Source of the DNA: Pseudooceanicola aestuarii
Lineage (GTDB): Bacteria; Pseudomonadota; Alphaproteobacteria; Rhodobacterales; Rhodobacteraceae
Assembly (NCBI RefSeq): GCF_010614805.1
Contig: NZ_JAAFZC010000001.1
Span: forward strand, 2,644,001 to 2,708,000
DNA length: 64,000 nt
Direction: 5' to 3'
Of this stretch, positions 18,698 through 28,258 are shown one piece after another; position 1 is the first letter of the stretch, and each line of letters opens with the position of its first letter. A program made the translations under genes and the position numbers. Under the pieces are notes generated by a model that had not been told where the DNA came from, searched no databases, and saw only the letters and a list, made by a program, of their open reading frames with translations.

Positions 18698-20344
18698 TCA
18701 GGCCTCTTTCCACCATTTGTAGTGATGCATTTCGAAAGTCGGGTGCATCTCGGTGCCGTGTACGGTGGGCTTGTAATGGCGGAACAGGGACCGCCAATAA
18801 GGTTGGATCATCACACCATCGTCCAGCATGATCTGCTCCAGGTCCGCCATCACCTCGCGTCGGGCGTCGGCGTCGGCGATGGACATCGCCTCGGCCAGCT
18901 TGGCGTCGAAATCCGCGTTCGACATCGCGGTTTCGTTCCAGGCCACGCCGGAGCGGTAGGCCAGCGCCAGGATCTGCACGCCCAGGGGCCGCATGTTCCA
19001 CTCCGTCGCGGACCAGGGATAGACCAGCCAGTCGTTCCAGAAGGTGGAGCCGGGCAGGATCGACCGCTGCACGTTGATGCCCGCGTCCCGGACCTGCGCG
19101 GCCACGGCATCGCAGGTTTCCGACTGCCACTGGTCGTCGATGGAAATCAGCTCGAAGCTGGTATCGGCATGGCCCGCCTCTTCCAGCAGGGCAACCGCCG
19201 CTTCGGGATCGACCTCGACCTTGGGGATCTCGGCGTATTCGGGGTGGATCGGGCAGACGTGGTGATGTTCGGCCACGGTGCCCAGCCCGGCATAGCCCAG
19301 TTCCAGCACGATGGCGGGATCAACGGCCATTTGCAGCGCCTTGCGGACCTTCACGTCATTGTAGGGCTCGTGGTTCTGGTTGAACCGCACGCAGATCGTG
19401 GAGGCCGTGACGGCCTCCGACTTGGTCCATTCCAGCGCGTCCAGCACTTCGATGAACTCGCCGGTGGATTGGTAGGTCATGTCGATCTCGTCGGCATCCG
19501 CCGCCGCGACCCAGGCGGCCATGTCGGTGCCGAAATCGATGAATTCGATCCGGTCCAGATAGGCGCCTTCGCCCCACCATTGGTGATCTTCGTTGCGCAC
19601 CAGCACCTGGCGCACGCCGACCTCGTTGACCTCCGGCAGGAAGGGGCCGGTGCCGATCGGATCATCCGCCGGATCGCCGCCGGCATAGGATTGATGCACG
19701 ATGGCCGCCGGGTAGTCGGCCATGCCGGGGATGATGGTAATGTCGGGGGAGGCGCAGACCAGTTTCACCGTGTGATCATCCACCACGGTGATCGCACCCT
19801 CGCGCGCCATGCCGGTTTCCTCGTCGATCAGAGAGGTCATGCGGGAGGCCATGGAATTGCCGTCCACATTGGTCTCGCACCAGCGATTGATGTTGAAGGC
19901 CACGTCTTCGGCGGTGAAGGGATCGCCGTTGTTCCAGGTTACGCCCTGGCGGACGTTCAGGGTGTATTCAGTGGCGTCCTCGTTGGCTTCCCAGCTTTCC
20001 AGCAGGATGCCGGCAAAGCTGCCGTCGCGGTTGTATTCGGTCAGGTATTCCAGCCAGCCGCGGCTGAAATTCGCCATTTGCGACCAGTCGAAATTGCGCG
20101 GATCCTTCAGCGCCTTGGTTTCCATCTGCACCCGCAGGGTGCCGCCGCGCTGCGGCTCCATGTGGCTTTCGGCGGCGACGGGGGCGTCCAGCCCGCCCAG
20201 CGCGTAGGCCATCGGCGTGGCAACCCCCAGCGCCGAGGCGCGGGTCAGGAATTCGCGGCGGCTCAGCTTGCCCGCGCGGAACTCCTGGGCATACATCCTG
20301 GCCGCCGGGTGGACCCCCGCGCCAGTTTGGATTTCGTCCTTCAT
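18698..20344 (-). CDS. Peptide-type ABC transporter substrate-binding protein (SBP family 5, Tat-exported)
   Basis: A 548-residue periplasmic binding protein of solute-binding family 5. The long N-terminus carries a twin-arginine motif ([11 protein letters not shown], near residue 30) and a hydrophobic stretch ending near APVAA, so it is exported folded by Tat. Family features include GGTLRVQM at the mature start, [19 protein letters not shown] and the later GTGPFLPEV. The ligand is unknown: family 5 proteins bind peptides, opines, sugars or nickel. The start at 20344 is preferred because GGAG lies six bases upstream; the ATG at 20350 abuts it. It is the first structural gene of the operon, downstream of the AraC regulator. 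Confidence 0.93.
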   Translation of the reverse strand: MKDEIQTGAGVHPAARMYAQEFRAGKLSRREFLTRASALGVATPMAYALGGLDAPVAAESHMEPQRGGTLRVQMETKALKDPRNFDWSQMANFSRGWLEYLTEYNRDGSFAGILLESWEANEDATEYTLNVRQGVTWNNGDPFTAEDVAFNINRWCETNVDGNSMASRMTSLIDEETGMAREGAITVVDDHTVKLVCASPDITIIPGMADYPAAIVHQSYAGGDPADDPIGTGPFLPEVNEVGVRQVLVRNEDHQWWGEGAYLDRIEFIDFGTDMAAWVAAADADEIDMTYQSTGEFIEVLDALEWTKSEAVTASTICVRFNQNHEPYNDVKVRKALQMAVDPAIVLELGYAGLGTVAEHHHVCPIHPEYAEIPKVEVDPEAAVALLEEAGHADTSFELISIDDQWQSETCDAVAAQVRDAGINVQRSILPGSTFWNDWLVYPWSATEWNMRPLGVQILALAYRSGVAWNETAMSNADFDAKLAEAMSIADADARREVMADLEQIMLDDGVMIQPYWRSLFRHYKPTVHGTEMHPTFEMHHYKWWKEA

Positions 20345-20604
20345 GGTCATCTCCCTGTGACTCCGGCCCGGGGTTCGACCCGGACCCTTGATCTATCCGT
20401 GCATCTATCCCTGCGCGCCCTGCCGCAACATTGCTGCGTGGATCGGCGCGTGGATGGAACATCGCTTCATTCGGCACGAAGCCGGGCCTTGCGTCAATTC
20501 TTCACTTCGCGGTTGCGATGTCAAAAAGCGACACTCTCCCCAAGCAAAAACGACATCGGCCTCGGGTTCAACGGTGAATTCCGATCTGCGGGCCAAATTT
20601 CACA

Positions 20605-21396
20605 TTATTGATGAGCGCGACGTCGAAGTGCCGTAGGGGCAGCGCCGGTATGTTTCTGGATAAAGCGTGTAAAATAGGCGGCACTGGAGAATCCCAGCCC
20701 TTCTGCCACATCGCGCACCGGGGCGTCTCCGTCCTCCAGGCGGACGCGAGCCTCGTGCAGGACGCGCCCGGTCAGGATGTCGGCGGCGGTCAGCCCGGCG
20801 GTCTGGCGGCAGGTGCGGGACAGGTGGGTCGGCGTGACCCCCAGCGCGGCGGCGTGGTCGGCCATGCTGTCGCCGTTGCGGAAATCCCGTTCGATCAGGG
20901 CGCAATAGGCCGCCGCCAGCCGTTCGGCCGCGCGCGGCGGCGGGGCGGGCGCCTCGTTGGACAAGGCCCGCCGCAACCAGACAGAGAGCAGCCCGGCATG
21001 GGCGAGCAGCGCTTCCTCCCCGAAGGGACGGTGGGTCGATTGCTCGCGCTGCATGGCGTCGATCACGGCGGTCAGCTCTGCCTGCGAGAGGGTCTCGCGC
21101 ACCCGCAGCAAATGCGGCTCTGCCGGTAGGATGTCGACGGCATCGGCGGGGATCATGACCGCGTATCCCAGGGCCTGGGCACCGAAATCCATCATCGCCA
21201 GCGTGCCAGGGGGGATCAGGATGGCGGACCAGGCGCCAAAGCCGTGCCGCCGTCCCAGCAAGGTCACCCGTCCCTGGCCCCGCGTGATCCACAGGAACAG
21301 GGCATAGGGGCGCCCATGGGGCAGGGACAGGCGCCAATCGGCACCGCGAAGGAATTGCGCCAGCGTTAGGCAGCGGGTGGTTTCCGGTGTGGGCAT
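20605..21396 (-). CDS. AraC-family transcriptional regulator
   Basis: A 263-residue protein. The N-terminal two-thirds looks like an AraC-type cupin ligand-binding domain (about residues 15-130, WSAILIPPGTLAMMDF). The C-terminal AraC DNA-binding domain has two helix-turn-helices: MADHAAALGVTPTHLSRTCRQTAG and VRDVAEGLGFSSAAYFTRFIQKHTG followed by PTALRR. Same orientation and 260 bp upstream of the ABC transporter genes, so it is the likely regulator of that operon. Inverted and direct repeats upstream of its own start may be its operator. Confidence 0.9.
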   Translation of the reverse strand: MPTPETTRCLTLAQFLRGADWRLSLPHGRPYALFLWITRGQGRVTLLGRRHGFGAWSAILIPPGTLAMMDFGAQALGYAVMIPADAVDILPAEPHLLRVRETLSQAELTAVIDAMQREQSTHRPFGEEALLAHAGLLSVWLRRALSNEAPAPPPRAAERLAAAYCALIERDFRNGDSMADHAAALGVTPTHLSRTCRQTAGLTAADILTGRVLHEARVRLEDGDAPVRDVAEGLGFSSAAYFTRFIQKHTGAAPTALRRRAHQ

Positions 21397-21416
21397 CGCA
21401 TCCTGGAAAGATCGAG

Positions 21417-21478
21417 AAACGTAAAGAAATTCAGCAAATATAGTGTATCAACTTGACCGAAAGGTCACCAAACGTAAA
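21417..21478. promoter_or_regulatory. Repeat cluster upstream of the araC-type gene
   Basis: Two exact AAACGTAAA direct repeats (21417-21425 and 21470-21478) flank an AT-rich stretch and an inverted repeat TGACC-GAAA-GGTCA (21454-21467). All are within 85 bp upstream of the regulator start at 21396 and plausibly hold its promoter and an autoregulatory site. Confidence 0.4.
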
Positions 21479-21547
21479 CAGATCTTTTCACGTTCCGGCG
21501 ATCTTCAGCCTTGGGAAAGGGGCACGGTGTCATCCGACACTGGGGGA

Positions 21548-22471
21548 TCACGGGCGTGCGACGGCCTGCCAGCCCGTCATCCGGGCGCGGAACCAGGTGC
21601 GCTGCCGCTTGGCGTATTGGCGGGTGGCGATCACGGCCAGGCGCTCTGCTTCCTCCAGCGTGATCTCGCCACGCAGATGAGCGATCAGCTCGGGTCCGCC
21701 AATCGCGCGTGAGGACGGGCGGGCAGGATCCCAATCGTGCAGGTTGGCGCGCGCCTCCTCCAGCGCGCCGCCGCGCAGCATCTGGCCAAACCGCCGGGCA
21801 ATACGCTCGGCCAGCCAGTCGCGGTCGGCATCCAGGACCAGCGGATGCGCCGCCGTCAGAGGCAGGGCGGGCGGCGGCGTGTCGGCCTGCCAGGCGGCCA
21901 GGCCCCGGCCTGTGGCGCGCTGCACCTCCCAGGCGCGCTGCACCCGCGCCGGGTTCGCCAGATCCAGACGGGCCTGCGTGGCCAGGTCCAGCGCGGCGAT
22001 CATCGGGCCGGTGCCGGCGTCCCGCAACAGGGCGTCGGCCTCTGCCCGGACCTGCGGCGGTATGGCCGGAATTTCGGCAAGGCCTTCTGTTAAGGATCGA
22101 AAGTAAAGCCCTGTTCCGCCAACGAAAATGGGCCGCTCTTCATGTGATAGATGAAGTTTGGCCGCGCGCAGCCATGCGCCCGTCGAATAGGCGTGATCCC
22201 GTGCCACATGGCCGAACATCACATGCGGCGCGCGGGCCTCGTCCTCCGCTGTGGGGCGGGCGGACAGCACGCGCCAATTCTCGTAGACCTGTAGCGCATC
22301 GGCATTGACGATCACCCCGCCCAACCTCTCGGCGATGCGCAGCGCCAGGGCGGATTTCCCCGATGCGGTGGGGCCGGCGATCAGGACCGGGCGGTCGCGA
22401 CCGAGGCCCCGGATCACGGCATCCCAGCCATCGGTCCGGACGATCGCGGGGGCGGTTTGCGCCGGGATCAT
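21548..22471 (-). CDS. miaA: tRNA dimethylallyltransferase
   Basis: A 307-residue protein, normal MiaA length. It adds the dimethylallyl group to A37 of tRNAs that read UNN codons. Visible are the P-loop [22 protein letters not shown], the [10 protein letters not shown] motif, and the C-terminal [14 protein letters not shown] and [13 protein letters not shown]. The ATG at 22471 was chosen by family alignment. The frame stays open far upstream through the antisense strand of pyrH, which is an artefact of high GC. It is divergent from pyrH, 99 bp apart. Confidence 0.96.
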   Translation of the reverse strand: MIPAQTAPAIVRTDGWDAVIRGLGRDRPVLIAGPTASGKSALALRIAERLGGVIVNADALQVYENWRVLSARPTAEDEARAPHVMFGHVARDHAYSTGAWLRAAKLHLSHEERPIFVGGTGLYFRSLTEGLAEIPAIPPQVRAEADALLRDAGTGPMIAALDLATQARLDLANPARVQRAWEVQRATGRGLAAWQADTPPPALPLTAAHPLVLDADRDWLAERIARRFGQMLRGGALEEARANLHDWDPARPSSRAIGGPELIAHLRGEITLEEAERLAVIATRQYAKRQRTWFRARMTGWQAVARP

Positions 22472-22570
22472 CGCGCTGTCTCCAATTGGCCGCTTTCCCG
22501 CATTGAACCTTGCACCGTTTTCCGACATTTTGCGCGCGAAATCCCATGCCCCAGCCGGAAGGAACGCACC

Positions 22571-23299
22571 ATGGCCGATGCCGCGTCCGAACTCAAGTAC
22601 AAGCGCGTCCTTCTGAAGATATCCGGAGAGGCGCTGATGGGCGACCAGGGCTACGGGCTGCACCCGCCCACGGTGGAACGGATCGCCCAGGAGGTCAAAT
22701 CGGTTCACGACCTGGGGGTGGAGATCTGCATGGTCATCGGCGGCGGCAACGTCTTTCGCGGCCTGCAAGGGTCCGCCCAGGGGATGGAGCGGACCACCGC
22801 CGATTACATGGGCATGCTGGCCACGGTGATGAACGCGCTGGCGATGCAGGCCTCGCTGGAGGGGCTGGGCGTGTTCACCCGCGTCATCTCCGCCATTCCG
22901 ATGGACCAGGTGTGCGAACCCTACATCCGCCGCCGTGCTGTCCGCCACCTGGAGAAAAAGCGCGTCTGCATCTTTGCCGCTGGCACCGGGAACCCATATT
23001 TCACCACCGACACGGCGGCAACTTTGCGAGCGAATGAAATGGCTTGCGAGGCGATCTTCAAGGGAACCAAGGTCGATGGCGTCTATGATAAGGACCCGGC
23101 CAAACATGATGACGCCGTGCGCTATGACCGCGTCACCTATGACGAGGTCCTGGCCCAGCATCTGAATGTCATGGATGCCTCCGCCATCGCGCTGGCGCGT
23201 GACAATCGCAAGCCGATCGTCGTCTTTTCCCTGGATGAGCCGGGCGGGTTCCGCGGTATCCTGGCGGGCAAGGGCACCTATACGCTGGTGCATGACTGA
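22571..23299 (+). CDS. pyrH: UMP kinase
   Basis: A 242-residue cytoplasmic amino-acid-kinase-fold protein that phosphorylates UMP to UDP. Motifs are [37 protein letters not shown] and the loop [12 protein letters not shown]. The ATG is preceded by GGAAGGAACG. It begins the envelope/isoprenoid run and is followed by frr after 143 bp, the usual order in bacteria. Confidence 0.98.
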   Translation: MADAASELKYKRVLLKISGEALMGDQGYGLHPPTVERIAQEVKSVHDLGVEICMVIGGGNVFRGLQGSAQGMERTTADYMGMLATVMNALAMQASLEGLGVFTRVISAIPMDQVCEPYIRRRAVRHLEKKRVCIFAAGTGNPYFTTDTAATLRANEMACEAIFKGTKVDGVYDKDPAKHDDAVRYDRVTYDEVLAQHLNVMDASAIALARDNRKPIVVFSLDEPGGFRGILAGKGTYTLVHD

Positions 23300-23409
23300 G
23301 CCCACAGCGCGGTGGGGGCAGGCCGCCGCCGCGATCCGGGGCACGGGGCGGCGTACCACGGCGTCCCTATACAATTGCGGGCCGCTGGCATAGAACCGCG
23401 CTGATCACG

Positions 23410-23435
23410 GAAACGAACGGCCAAGAAACGAACGG
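23410..23435. repeat. Two exact 11-bp direct repeats just upstream of frr
   Basis: GAAACGAACGG occurs at 23410-23420 and again at 23425-23435, a 15-bp period, ending 7 bp before the frr ATG. The repeat covers the place where the ribosome-binding site should be, so it could influence translation or be an operator. No known motif was matched. Confidence 0.6.
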
Positions 23436-23442
23436 ATAGCCC

Positions 23443-24006
23443 ATGTCTGAAGATTTCGAACTGGACACTGACGACCTGAAACGCCGCATGGATGGCGCCA
23501 TGGCCAATCTGCGGACGGAATTCGCCTCTCTGCGCACCGGACGGGCCTCGGCCTCCATGCTGGAGCCGGTGATGGTCGATGCCTATGGATCCATGACGCC
23601 GATCAACCAGGTCGGCACCGTCAACGTGCCGGAGCCGCGGATGGTGACCATCAATGTCTGGGACAAGGGCCTGGTCAACAAGGTTGAGAAGGCGATCCGC
23701 GAATCCGGCCTGGGGATCAACCCGCAGATGAACGGTACGATCATCATGCTGCCGATCCCCGAGCTGAACGAGGAACGTCGCCGCGAATTGACCAAGGTTG
23801 CCGGCAGCTATGCCGAACATGCCCGCGTGTCGGTGCGCAATGTGCGCCGCGACGGCATGGACCAGATCAAGAAGGCGAAATCCGACGGCATGTCCGAGGA
23901 CGACCAGAAGTTCTGGGAGACCGAGGTTCAGGACCTGACCGACAATTACATCGCCGAAGTCGACAAGGCCCTGGAGGGCAAGCAGGCGGAGATCATGCAG
24001 GTCTGA
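23443..24006 (+). CDS. frr: Ribosome recycling factor
   Basis: A 187-residue, full-length RRF that splits post-termination ribosomes together with EF-G. Typical segments are [63 protein letters not shown] and the C-terminal [22 protein letters not shown]. It lies between pyrH and uppS in conserved order. The ribosome-binding site is weak and lies within the 11-bp direct repeat. Confidence 0.98.
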   Translation: MSEDFELDTDDLKRRMDGAMANLRTEFASLRTGRASASMLEPVMVDAYGSMTPINQVGTVNVPEPRMVTINVWDKGLVNKVEKAIRESGLGINPQMNGTIIMLPIPELNEERRRELTKVAGSYAEHARVSVRNVRRDGMDQIKKAKSDGMSEDDQKFWETEVQDLTDNYIAEVDKALEGKQAEIMQV

Positions 24007-24027
24007 GCCGGGAGGAGGCGCAGGGAC

Positions 24028-24741
24028 ATGAGCGGATCGGGCGGCCCGGCACATGTGGCCATCATCATGGACGGCAACGGACGCTGGGCCAGCATGCGCG
24101 GCCGGCCGCGCCTGTTCGGGCACCATGCCGGCGCCCGGCGGGTGCGCGAGATCGTGGAGGCCTGCCCGGATCTGGGGGTCGAATATCTGACCATATTCGG
24201 TTTCTCGACGGAGAACTGGAAACGCACCCAGATCGAGGTCGCCGGGCTGATGTCGCTGTTCCGCTCCTATATCCGTCGGGAGGCGCGGGCGCTGCGGGCG
24301 CAGAACGTGCGTGTCCGGTTCATCGGCGACCGTCCGGGTCTGGACGAGAAGTTGCAGGCGCAGATGGACGAGTTGGAAGAGATGACCGAGGATTGCACCG
24401 GTACCAACCTGACCATCGCGCTGAACTACGGCGGCCGGGACGAGGTCGCACGCGCCACGCGCCGGCTGGCGCAGGACGTGGCCGAGGGGCGGCTTGATCC
24501 TCACAAAGTGGATGAAGAAACCCTTCCAAGGTATTTGGATACTTACGTTTTGCCTGATCCTGACCTGGTGATCCGAACCTCGGGAGAGGCGCGAATCTCG
24601 AACTTCCTGCTGTGGCAATCGGCCTATGCGGAATATGAGTTCATCGACACGCTGTGGCCCGATTTCAGCAAGGAGATCTTTGCCGATGTCGTGGCCAGCT
24701 ATGCCGGGCGTGATCGCCGCTTTGGCGCGGTGAAGGGCTGA
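24028..24741 (+). CDS. uppS: Isoprenyl (undecaprenyl) diphosphate synthase
   Basis: A 237-residue cis-prenyltransferase that makes undecaprenyl diphosphate, the lipid carrier for peptidoglycan and polysaccharide. The start motif HVAIIMDGNGRWA contains the catalytic Asp, followed by GHHAGARRVREIVE, FGFSTENWKR, and the C-terminal DLVIRTSGEARISNFLLWQSAYAE with conserved RTSGE and SNF. The ATG follows GGGAGGAGG. Probably translationally linked to cdsA, which starts 1 bp after its stop. Confidence 0.98.
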   Translation: MSGSGGPAHVAIIMDGNGRWASMRGRPRLFGHHAGARRVREIVEACPDLGVEYLTIFGFSTENWKRTQIEVAGLMSLFRSYIRREARALRAQNVRVRFIGDRPGLDEKLQAQMDELEEMTEDCTGTNLTIALNYGGRDEVARATRRLAQDVAEGRLDPHKVDEETLPRYLDTYVLPDPDLVIRTSGEARISNFLLWQSAYAEYEFIDTLWPDFSKEIFADVVASYAGRDRRFGAVKG

Positions 24742-24742
24742 G

Positions 24743-25549
24743 ATGGCGGGACGAAACTGGTCTGACCTGGCGCCCCGGCTGATCTCGGGTCTGGTGATGG
24801 TGGCTCTGGGGCTGGCGCTGATCTGGGCGGGCGGCCTTTGGTGGCGCCTGGGCATCACGCTGATCTGCGGCGGCATGGTCTGGGAATTGCTTCGCCTGAT
24901 CGCGCCGGACCGGCCGGCGGTGGCCTGGCAACTGGCGGCGGTGGCGGCGGGCTGTCTGCTGATCGCCACGCTGGTGCCGCCCAGTTTCGCGCTGCCGCTT
25001 CTGTTGGCGCCGTCGATGGCGGGGCTGTCGCTGGTCCCGCACAAGCGCACGATGTTCCTGACCTTCACCGCGATGATCCTGCTGGCGGGGTTTGGCATGA
25101 TCCAGCTGCGCAACGACATGGGCCTGGTCTGGATGGCCTGGCTGGTGGCCGTGGTCGTGGTGACCGATATCGCGGGTTATTTCGCCGGGCGCCTGATCGG
25201 CGGGCCCAAATTCTGGCCGCGCGTCAGCCCCAAGAAGACCTGGTCGGGTACCGTCGCGGGATGGGTCGGGGCGGCGCTGACCGGGCTTCTGTTCGGGGCG
25301 CTGACCGGCAGCGGTGTCTGGCTGGTGGGGATTTCCGTCGGCCTGTCCATGGCCGCGCAGATGGGCGACATGGCCGAAAGCGCCACGAAACGCCGCATCG
25401 GGGTCAAGGACAGTTCCACCCTGATCCCCGGCCATGGCGGCTTGCTGGACCGGTTTGACGGGATGCTGGGCGCCTCGCTGCTGCTGCTGGTGGCGCGGCC
25501 GCTGGGTGCGTTGCCGGTGGCGGCGACGCTGCCGGGGCTGGGCGGCTGA
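24743..25549 (+). CDS. cdsA: Phosphatidate cytidylyltransferase
   Basis: A 268-residue polytopic membrane enzyme that makes CDP-diacylglycerol from phosphatidic acid and CTP. There are about seven membrane segments, and the C-terminal family signature is in full view (SATKRRIGVKDSSTLIPGHGG plus LLDRFDGML). The ATG at 24743 directly follows the uppS stop, and the TGA overlaps the dxr ATG in TGATG, so translational coupling on both sides is likely. Confidence 0.95.
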   Translation: MAGRNWSDLAPRLISGLVMVALGLALIWAGGLWWRLGITLICGGMVWELLRLIAPDRPAVAWQLAAVAAGCLLIATLVPPSFALPLLLAPSMAGLSLVPHKRTMFLTFTAMILLAGFGMIQLRNDMGLVWMAWLVAVVVVTDIAGYFAGRLIGGPKFWPRVSPKKTWSGTVAGWVGAALTGLLFGALTGSGVWLVGISVGLSMAAQMGDMAESATKRRIGVKDSSTLIPGHGGLLDRFDGMLGASLLLLVARPLGALPVAATLPGLGG

Positions 25550-26736
25550 TGCGCCGGATCTCCATTCTGGGGGCGACCGGGTCTATCGGGCAAAGCACCA
25601 TCGACCTGATCGCCCGCGATCCCGGCGCCTATGCGGTGGTCGCGCTGACCGGCGGGGCCAATATCACGCAGCTTGCGGCGGATGCGCGGCGGCTGGGCGC
25701 GCAAGTGGCCGTCACCGCCCGCGACGATCTGCTGGAGGATCTGCGCGCCGCGCTGGCCGGTAGCGGCGTCGCCGTGGCCGCCGGGCGCGCCGCCCTGCTC
25801 GAAGCGGCCGCACGGCCCGCCGACTGGGTGATGTCCTGCATCGTGGGCGCCGCCGGGCTGGAACCGGGGCTGGCCGCCCTGCAACAGGGCAATGTGCTGG
25901 CGCTGGCCAACAAGGAAACGCTGGTCTGCGCCGGCCCGCTGATCATGGCGGAGGCCCGCGCGCGCGGGGCCACGATCCTGCCGGTGGACAGCGAACATTC
26001 GGCGATCTTCCAGGCTTTGCTGGGCGAGGACATTTCCAGCGTGGAGTCGGTGACGCTGACCGCCTCGGGCGGGGCGTTCCGCGACTGGCCGCTGGCCGAC
26101 CTGGCCCGCGCCACGCCCGAACAGGCGGCGACCCATCCCAATTGGGACATGGGCCAACGCATCACCATCGACAGCGCCTCGATGTTCAACAAGGCGCTTG
26201 AGATGATCGAGGCGCGGGAGCTGTTCGGCCTGCCGCCCGACAGGATCGACGCGGTGATCCATCCCGAAAGCCTGGTGCATGCGCTGGTCACCCATGTCGA
26301 TGGCGGCACCATTGCGCATCTGGGCGCGCCGGACATGCGCCATGCTATCGGCTATGCGCTGAACTGGCCGGACCGCGCGCCGTTGCCGGTGCCGCGGCTG
26401 GATCTCGCCGCGGCCGGGGCGCTGACCTTTCGCGCGCCGGATCTGGCGCGGTTTCCCGCGCTGCGCATCGCGCGCGCGGTGATGGCGCGGGGCGGGCTGG
26501 CCGGCGCGGTGATGAACGCGGCCAAGGAGACGGCGCTGGACGCATTCCTGGCGCGCCGGATCGGATTCACGGCGATGGCCGACACGGTCTCACGCGTTCT
26601 TGACGTGGCAGAGGCCGAATCGGGCCTTATTGATGCCCCGTTTTCGCTGGATAACGTGTTAAGGGCTGACCGGTTCGCACGAAAAACGGCCCGGGACGAT
26701 GTTGCGTCCGCAAGCCGAGACAATACAGGTAGGTAA
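25549..26736 (+). CDS. dxr: 1-deoxy-D-xylulose-5-phosphate reductoisomerase
   Basis: A 395-residue, full-length enzyme for the committed step of the MEP isoprenoid pathway (DXP to MEP, NADPH). Visible are the nucleotide-binding ISILGATGSIGQSTIDLI, ALANKETLVCAG, PVDSEHSAIFQ (metal ligands D and E), LTASGGAFR, and TIDSASMFNKALEMIEARELF. It overlaps cdsA by one base and is 2 bp from rseP. It supplies the isoprenoids that UppS extends. Confidence 0.98.
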   Translation: MRRISILGATGSIGQSTIDLIARDPGAYAVVALTGGANITQLAADARRLGAQVAVTARDDLLEDLRAALAGSGVAVAAGRAALLEAAARPADWVMSCIVGAAGLEPGLAALQQGNVLALANKETLVCAGPLIMAEARARGATILPVDSEHSAIFQALLGEDISSVESVTLTASGGAFRDWPLADLARATPEQAATHPNWDMGQRITIDSASMFNKALEMIEARELFGLPPDRIDAVIHPESLVHALVTHVDGGTIAHLGAPDMRHAIGYALNWPDRAPLPVPRLDLAAAGALTFRAPDLARFPALRIARAVMARGGLAGAVMNAAKETALDAFLARRIGFTAMADTVSRVLDVAEAESGLIDAPFSLDNVLRADRFARKTARDDVASASRDNTGR

Positions 26737-26738
26737 AC

Positions 26739-28091
26739 ATGGAATTCTTGCCCCAGTTCGGTGGCGTCCTCTGGACACTTCTGGCGTTCGTCGTCGCCTT
26801 GTCGATCATCGTCGCGATCCACGAATTCGGGCATTACATCATCGGACGCTGGTCCGGTATCCATGCGGAGGTCTTCTCTCTCGGGTTCGGACCGGTGCTG
26901 TTCAGCCGCCGTGACCGGCGCGGCACGCTCTGGCAGGTCGCGGCGCTGCCGTTCGGGGGCTACGTGAAATTTCTGGGCGACAGCGATGCCGCCTCTGCCG
27001 GGACGGATGGCGAGGCGATCGCCCGGATGTCCGCGCAGGAACGGCGCCGCACCATGCATGGCGCCCCGCTCTGGGCGCGCGCGGCGACGGTTGCGGCCGG
27101 CCCGGTATTCAACTTTGTCCTGTCGATCCTGATTTTCGGCGCCATCTTCCAGCTGCGCGGCGAAGTCGCGGACCCGCTGACCGTAGGCGATCTGCGCCCG
27201 CTGCCCGCCGCCGAACAGGTGGTGACCCTGGAAGAGGGCGACGCCATCCGTGCCATCGCCGGGGTTCCGCTGCCGGAAGGGGAGGGCGCGCAGAGCCCCG
27301 CCGCCTTCCCGGAGGCGCTGCCGATCCGCGCCACGCTGCCCTATGACGTGCTGCGCGACGGGCAGGCGGTGTCGGTCACCGGGCCCTATCCCTTCCCGCC
27401 GCTGATCACCCAGCTGGCGCCAAAATCCGCCGCCTATTCCATCGGCCTGAAACAGGGCGACGTGATTACGGCAGTGGATGGCGCGCCGATCATCGCCTTC
27501 AGCCAGCTGAAGACCCGGGTGGAGGCCTCCAACGGCGCGCCGTTGCTGTTGGATGTCTGGCGCCCCGCCACGGCGGAGACGCTGGAATTCGCCCTGACCC
27601 CGCGCCGCGTCGACGAGCCGGACCCCGAAGGCGGGTTCCGCACCGAATGGCGCATCGGCATCGCCGGGGGCATGGCGTTCGAGTTGGCGACCGAACGCGC
27701 CGGCCTGTTGACCAGCCTGGGAGAGGGGGTCGCCCAGACCGGGCGCATCGTGTCCTCTTCCATCTCGGGGCTGTATCACATGGTCGCCGGCAAGATTTCC
27801 TCCTGCAACATGACCGGGCCGATCGGCATCGCCCAGACTTCGGGCGCGATGGCCAGCCAGGGGGCGACCAGTTTCATCTGGTTTGTCGCGGCGCTGTCCA
27901 CGGCGGTGGGACTGCTGAACCTGTTTCCGGTGCCGGTGCTGGATGGCGGCCATCTGGTGTTTCATGCCTACGAGGCCGTGCGCGGCCGCCCGCCTTCGGA
28001 CCGGGCGCTGCGGGTGCTGATGGGGATTGGCCTGGCGCTGATCCTGTCGCTGATGGTGTTTGCGCTGACCAACGATATCTTCTGCCCCTGA
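26739..28091 (+). CDS. rseP: RIP metalloprotease RseP (site-2 protease)
   Basis: A 450-residue inner-membrane zinc protease that cleaves membrane-anchored anti-sigma factors and signal-peptide remnants. The HEFGHYIIGRW box (HExxH) in the first span is the catalytic site. A PDZ domain lies around residues 225-300 (GLKQGDVITAVDGAPI), and the C-terminal NLFPVPVLDGGHL supplies the third ligand region. It starts 2 bp after dxr and ends at a hairpin terminator, so the small gene and bamA that follow may be transcribed separately. Confidence 0.97.
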   Translation: MEFLPQFGGVLWTLLAFVVALSIIVAIHEFGHYIIGRWSGIHAEVFSLGFGPVLFSRRDRRGTLWQVAALPFGGYVKFLGDSDAASAGTDGEAIARMSAQERRRTMHGAPLWARAATVAAGPVFNFVLSILIFGAIFQLRGEVADPLTVGDLRPLPAAEQVVTLEEGDAIRAIAGVPLPEGEGAQSPAAFPEALPIRATLPYDVLRDGQAVSVTGPYPFPPLITQLAPKSAAYSIGLKQGDVITAVDGAPIIAFSQLKTRVEASNGAPLLLDVWRPATAETLEFALTPRRVDEPDPEGGFRTEWRIGIAGGMAFELATERAGLLTSLGEGVAQTGRIVSSSISGLYHMVAGKISSCNMTGPIGIAQTSGAMASQGATSFIWFVAALSTAVGLLNLFPVPVLDGGHLVFHAYEAVRGRPPSDRALRVLMGIGLALILSLMVFALTNDIFCP

Positions 28092-28146
28092 TCCGGGCGC
28101 GGCGCGGCGCCGAAGCGCGGGGCAGCCTTGCGCGGCGGTCCCGTGG

Positions 28147-28170
28147 AACGTGGCACGAGCGCCACGTTTT
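28147..28170 (+). terminator. Terminator after rseP
   Basis: AACGTGGC (28147-28154) pairs with GCCACGTT (28161-28168) across a six-base loop, followed by TT to give a TTTT run. It lies 55 bp after the rseP stop and separates it from the small gene at 28259. Confidence 0.75.
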
Positions 28171-28222
28171 CGCCCAAGTCCGGCCCTCAAACCCGCGCAT
28201 TCGGCTGCCACCTTACGATCCA

Positions 28223-28244
28223 CCCACGTTTATTCCGACGTGGG
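28223..28244 (+). promoter_or_regulatory. 5' hairpin abutting the ribosome-binding site of the small gene at 28259
   Basis: CCCACGT (28223-28229) pairs with ACGTGGG (28238-28244) across an eight-base loop. The ribosome-binding site AGAGGAGAAAGG begins directly after it. The hairpin could modulate translation or protect the 5' end of the mRNA. No riboswitch class is recognised. Confidence 0.45.
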
Positions 28245-28258
28245 AGAGGAGAAAGGCC

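Noticed and set aside
22471..23374. Apparent extension of the miaA frame upstream, antisense to pyrH
   Set aside because: The frame stays open only because of the high GC content; the MiaA family starts at 22471 and pyrH is certain on the other strand.
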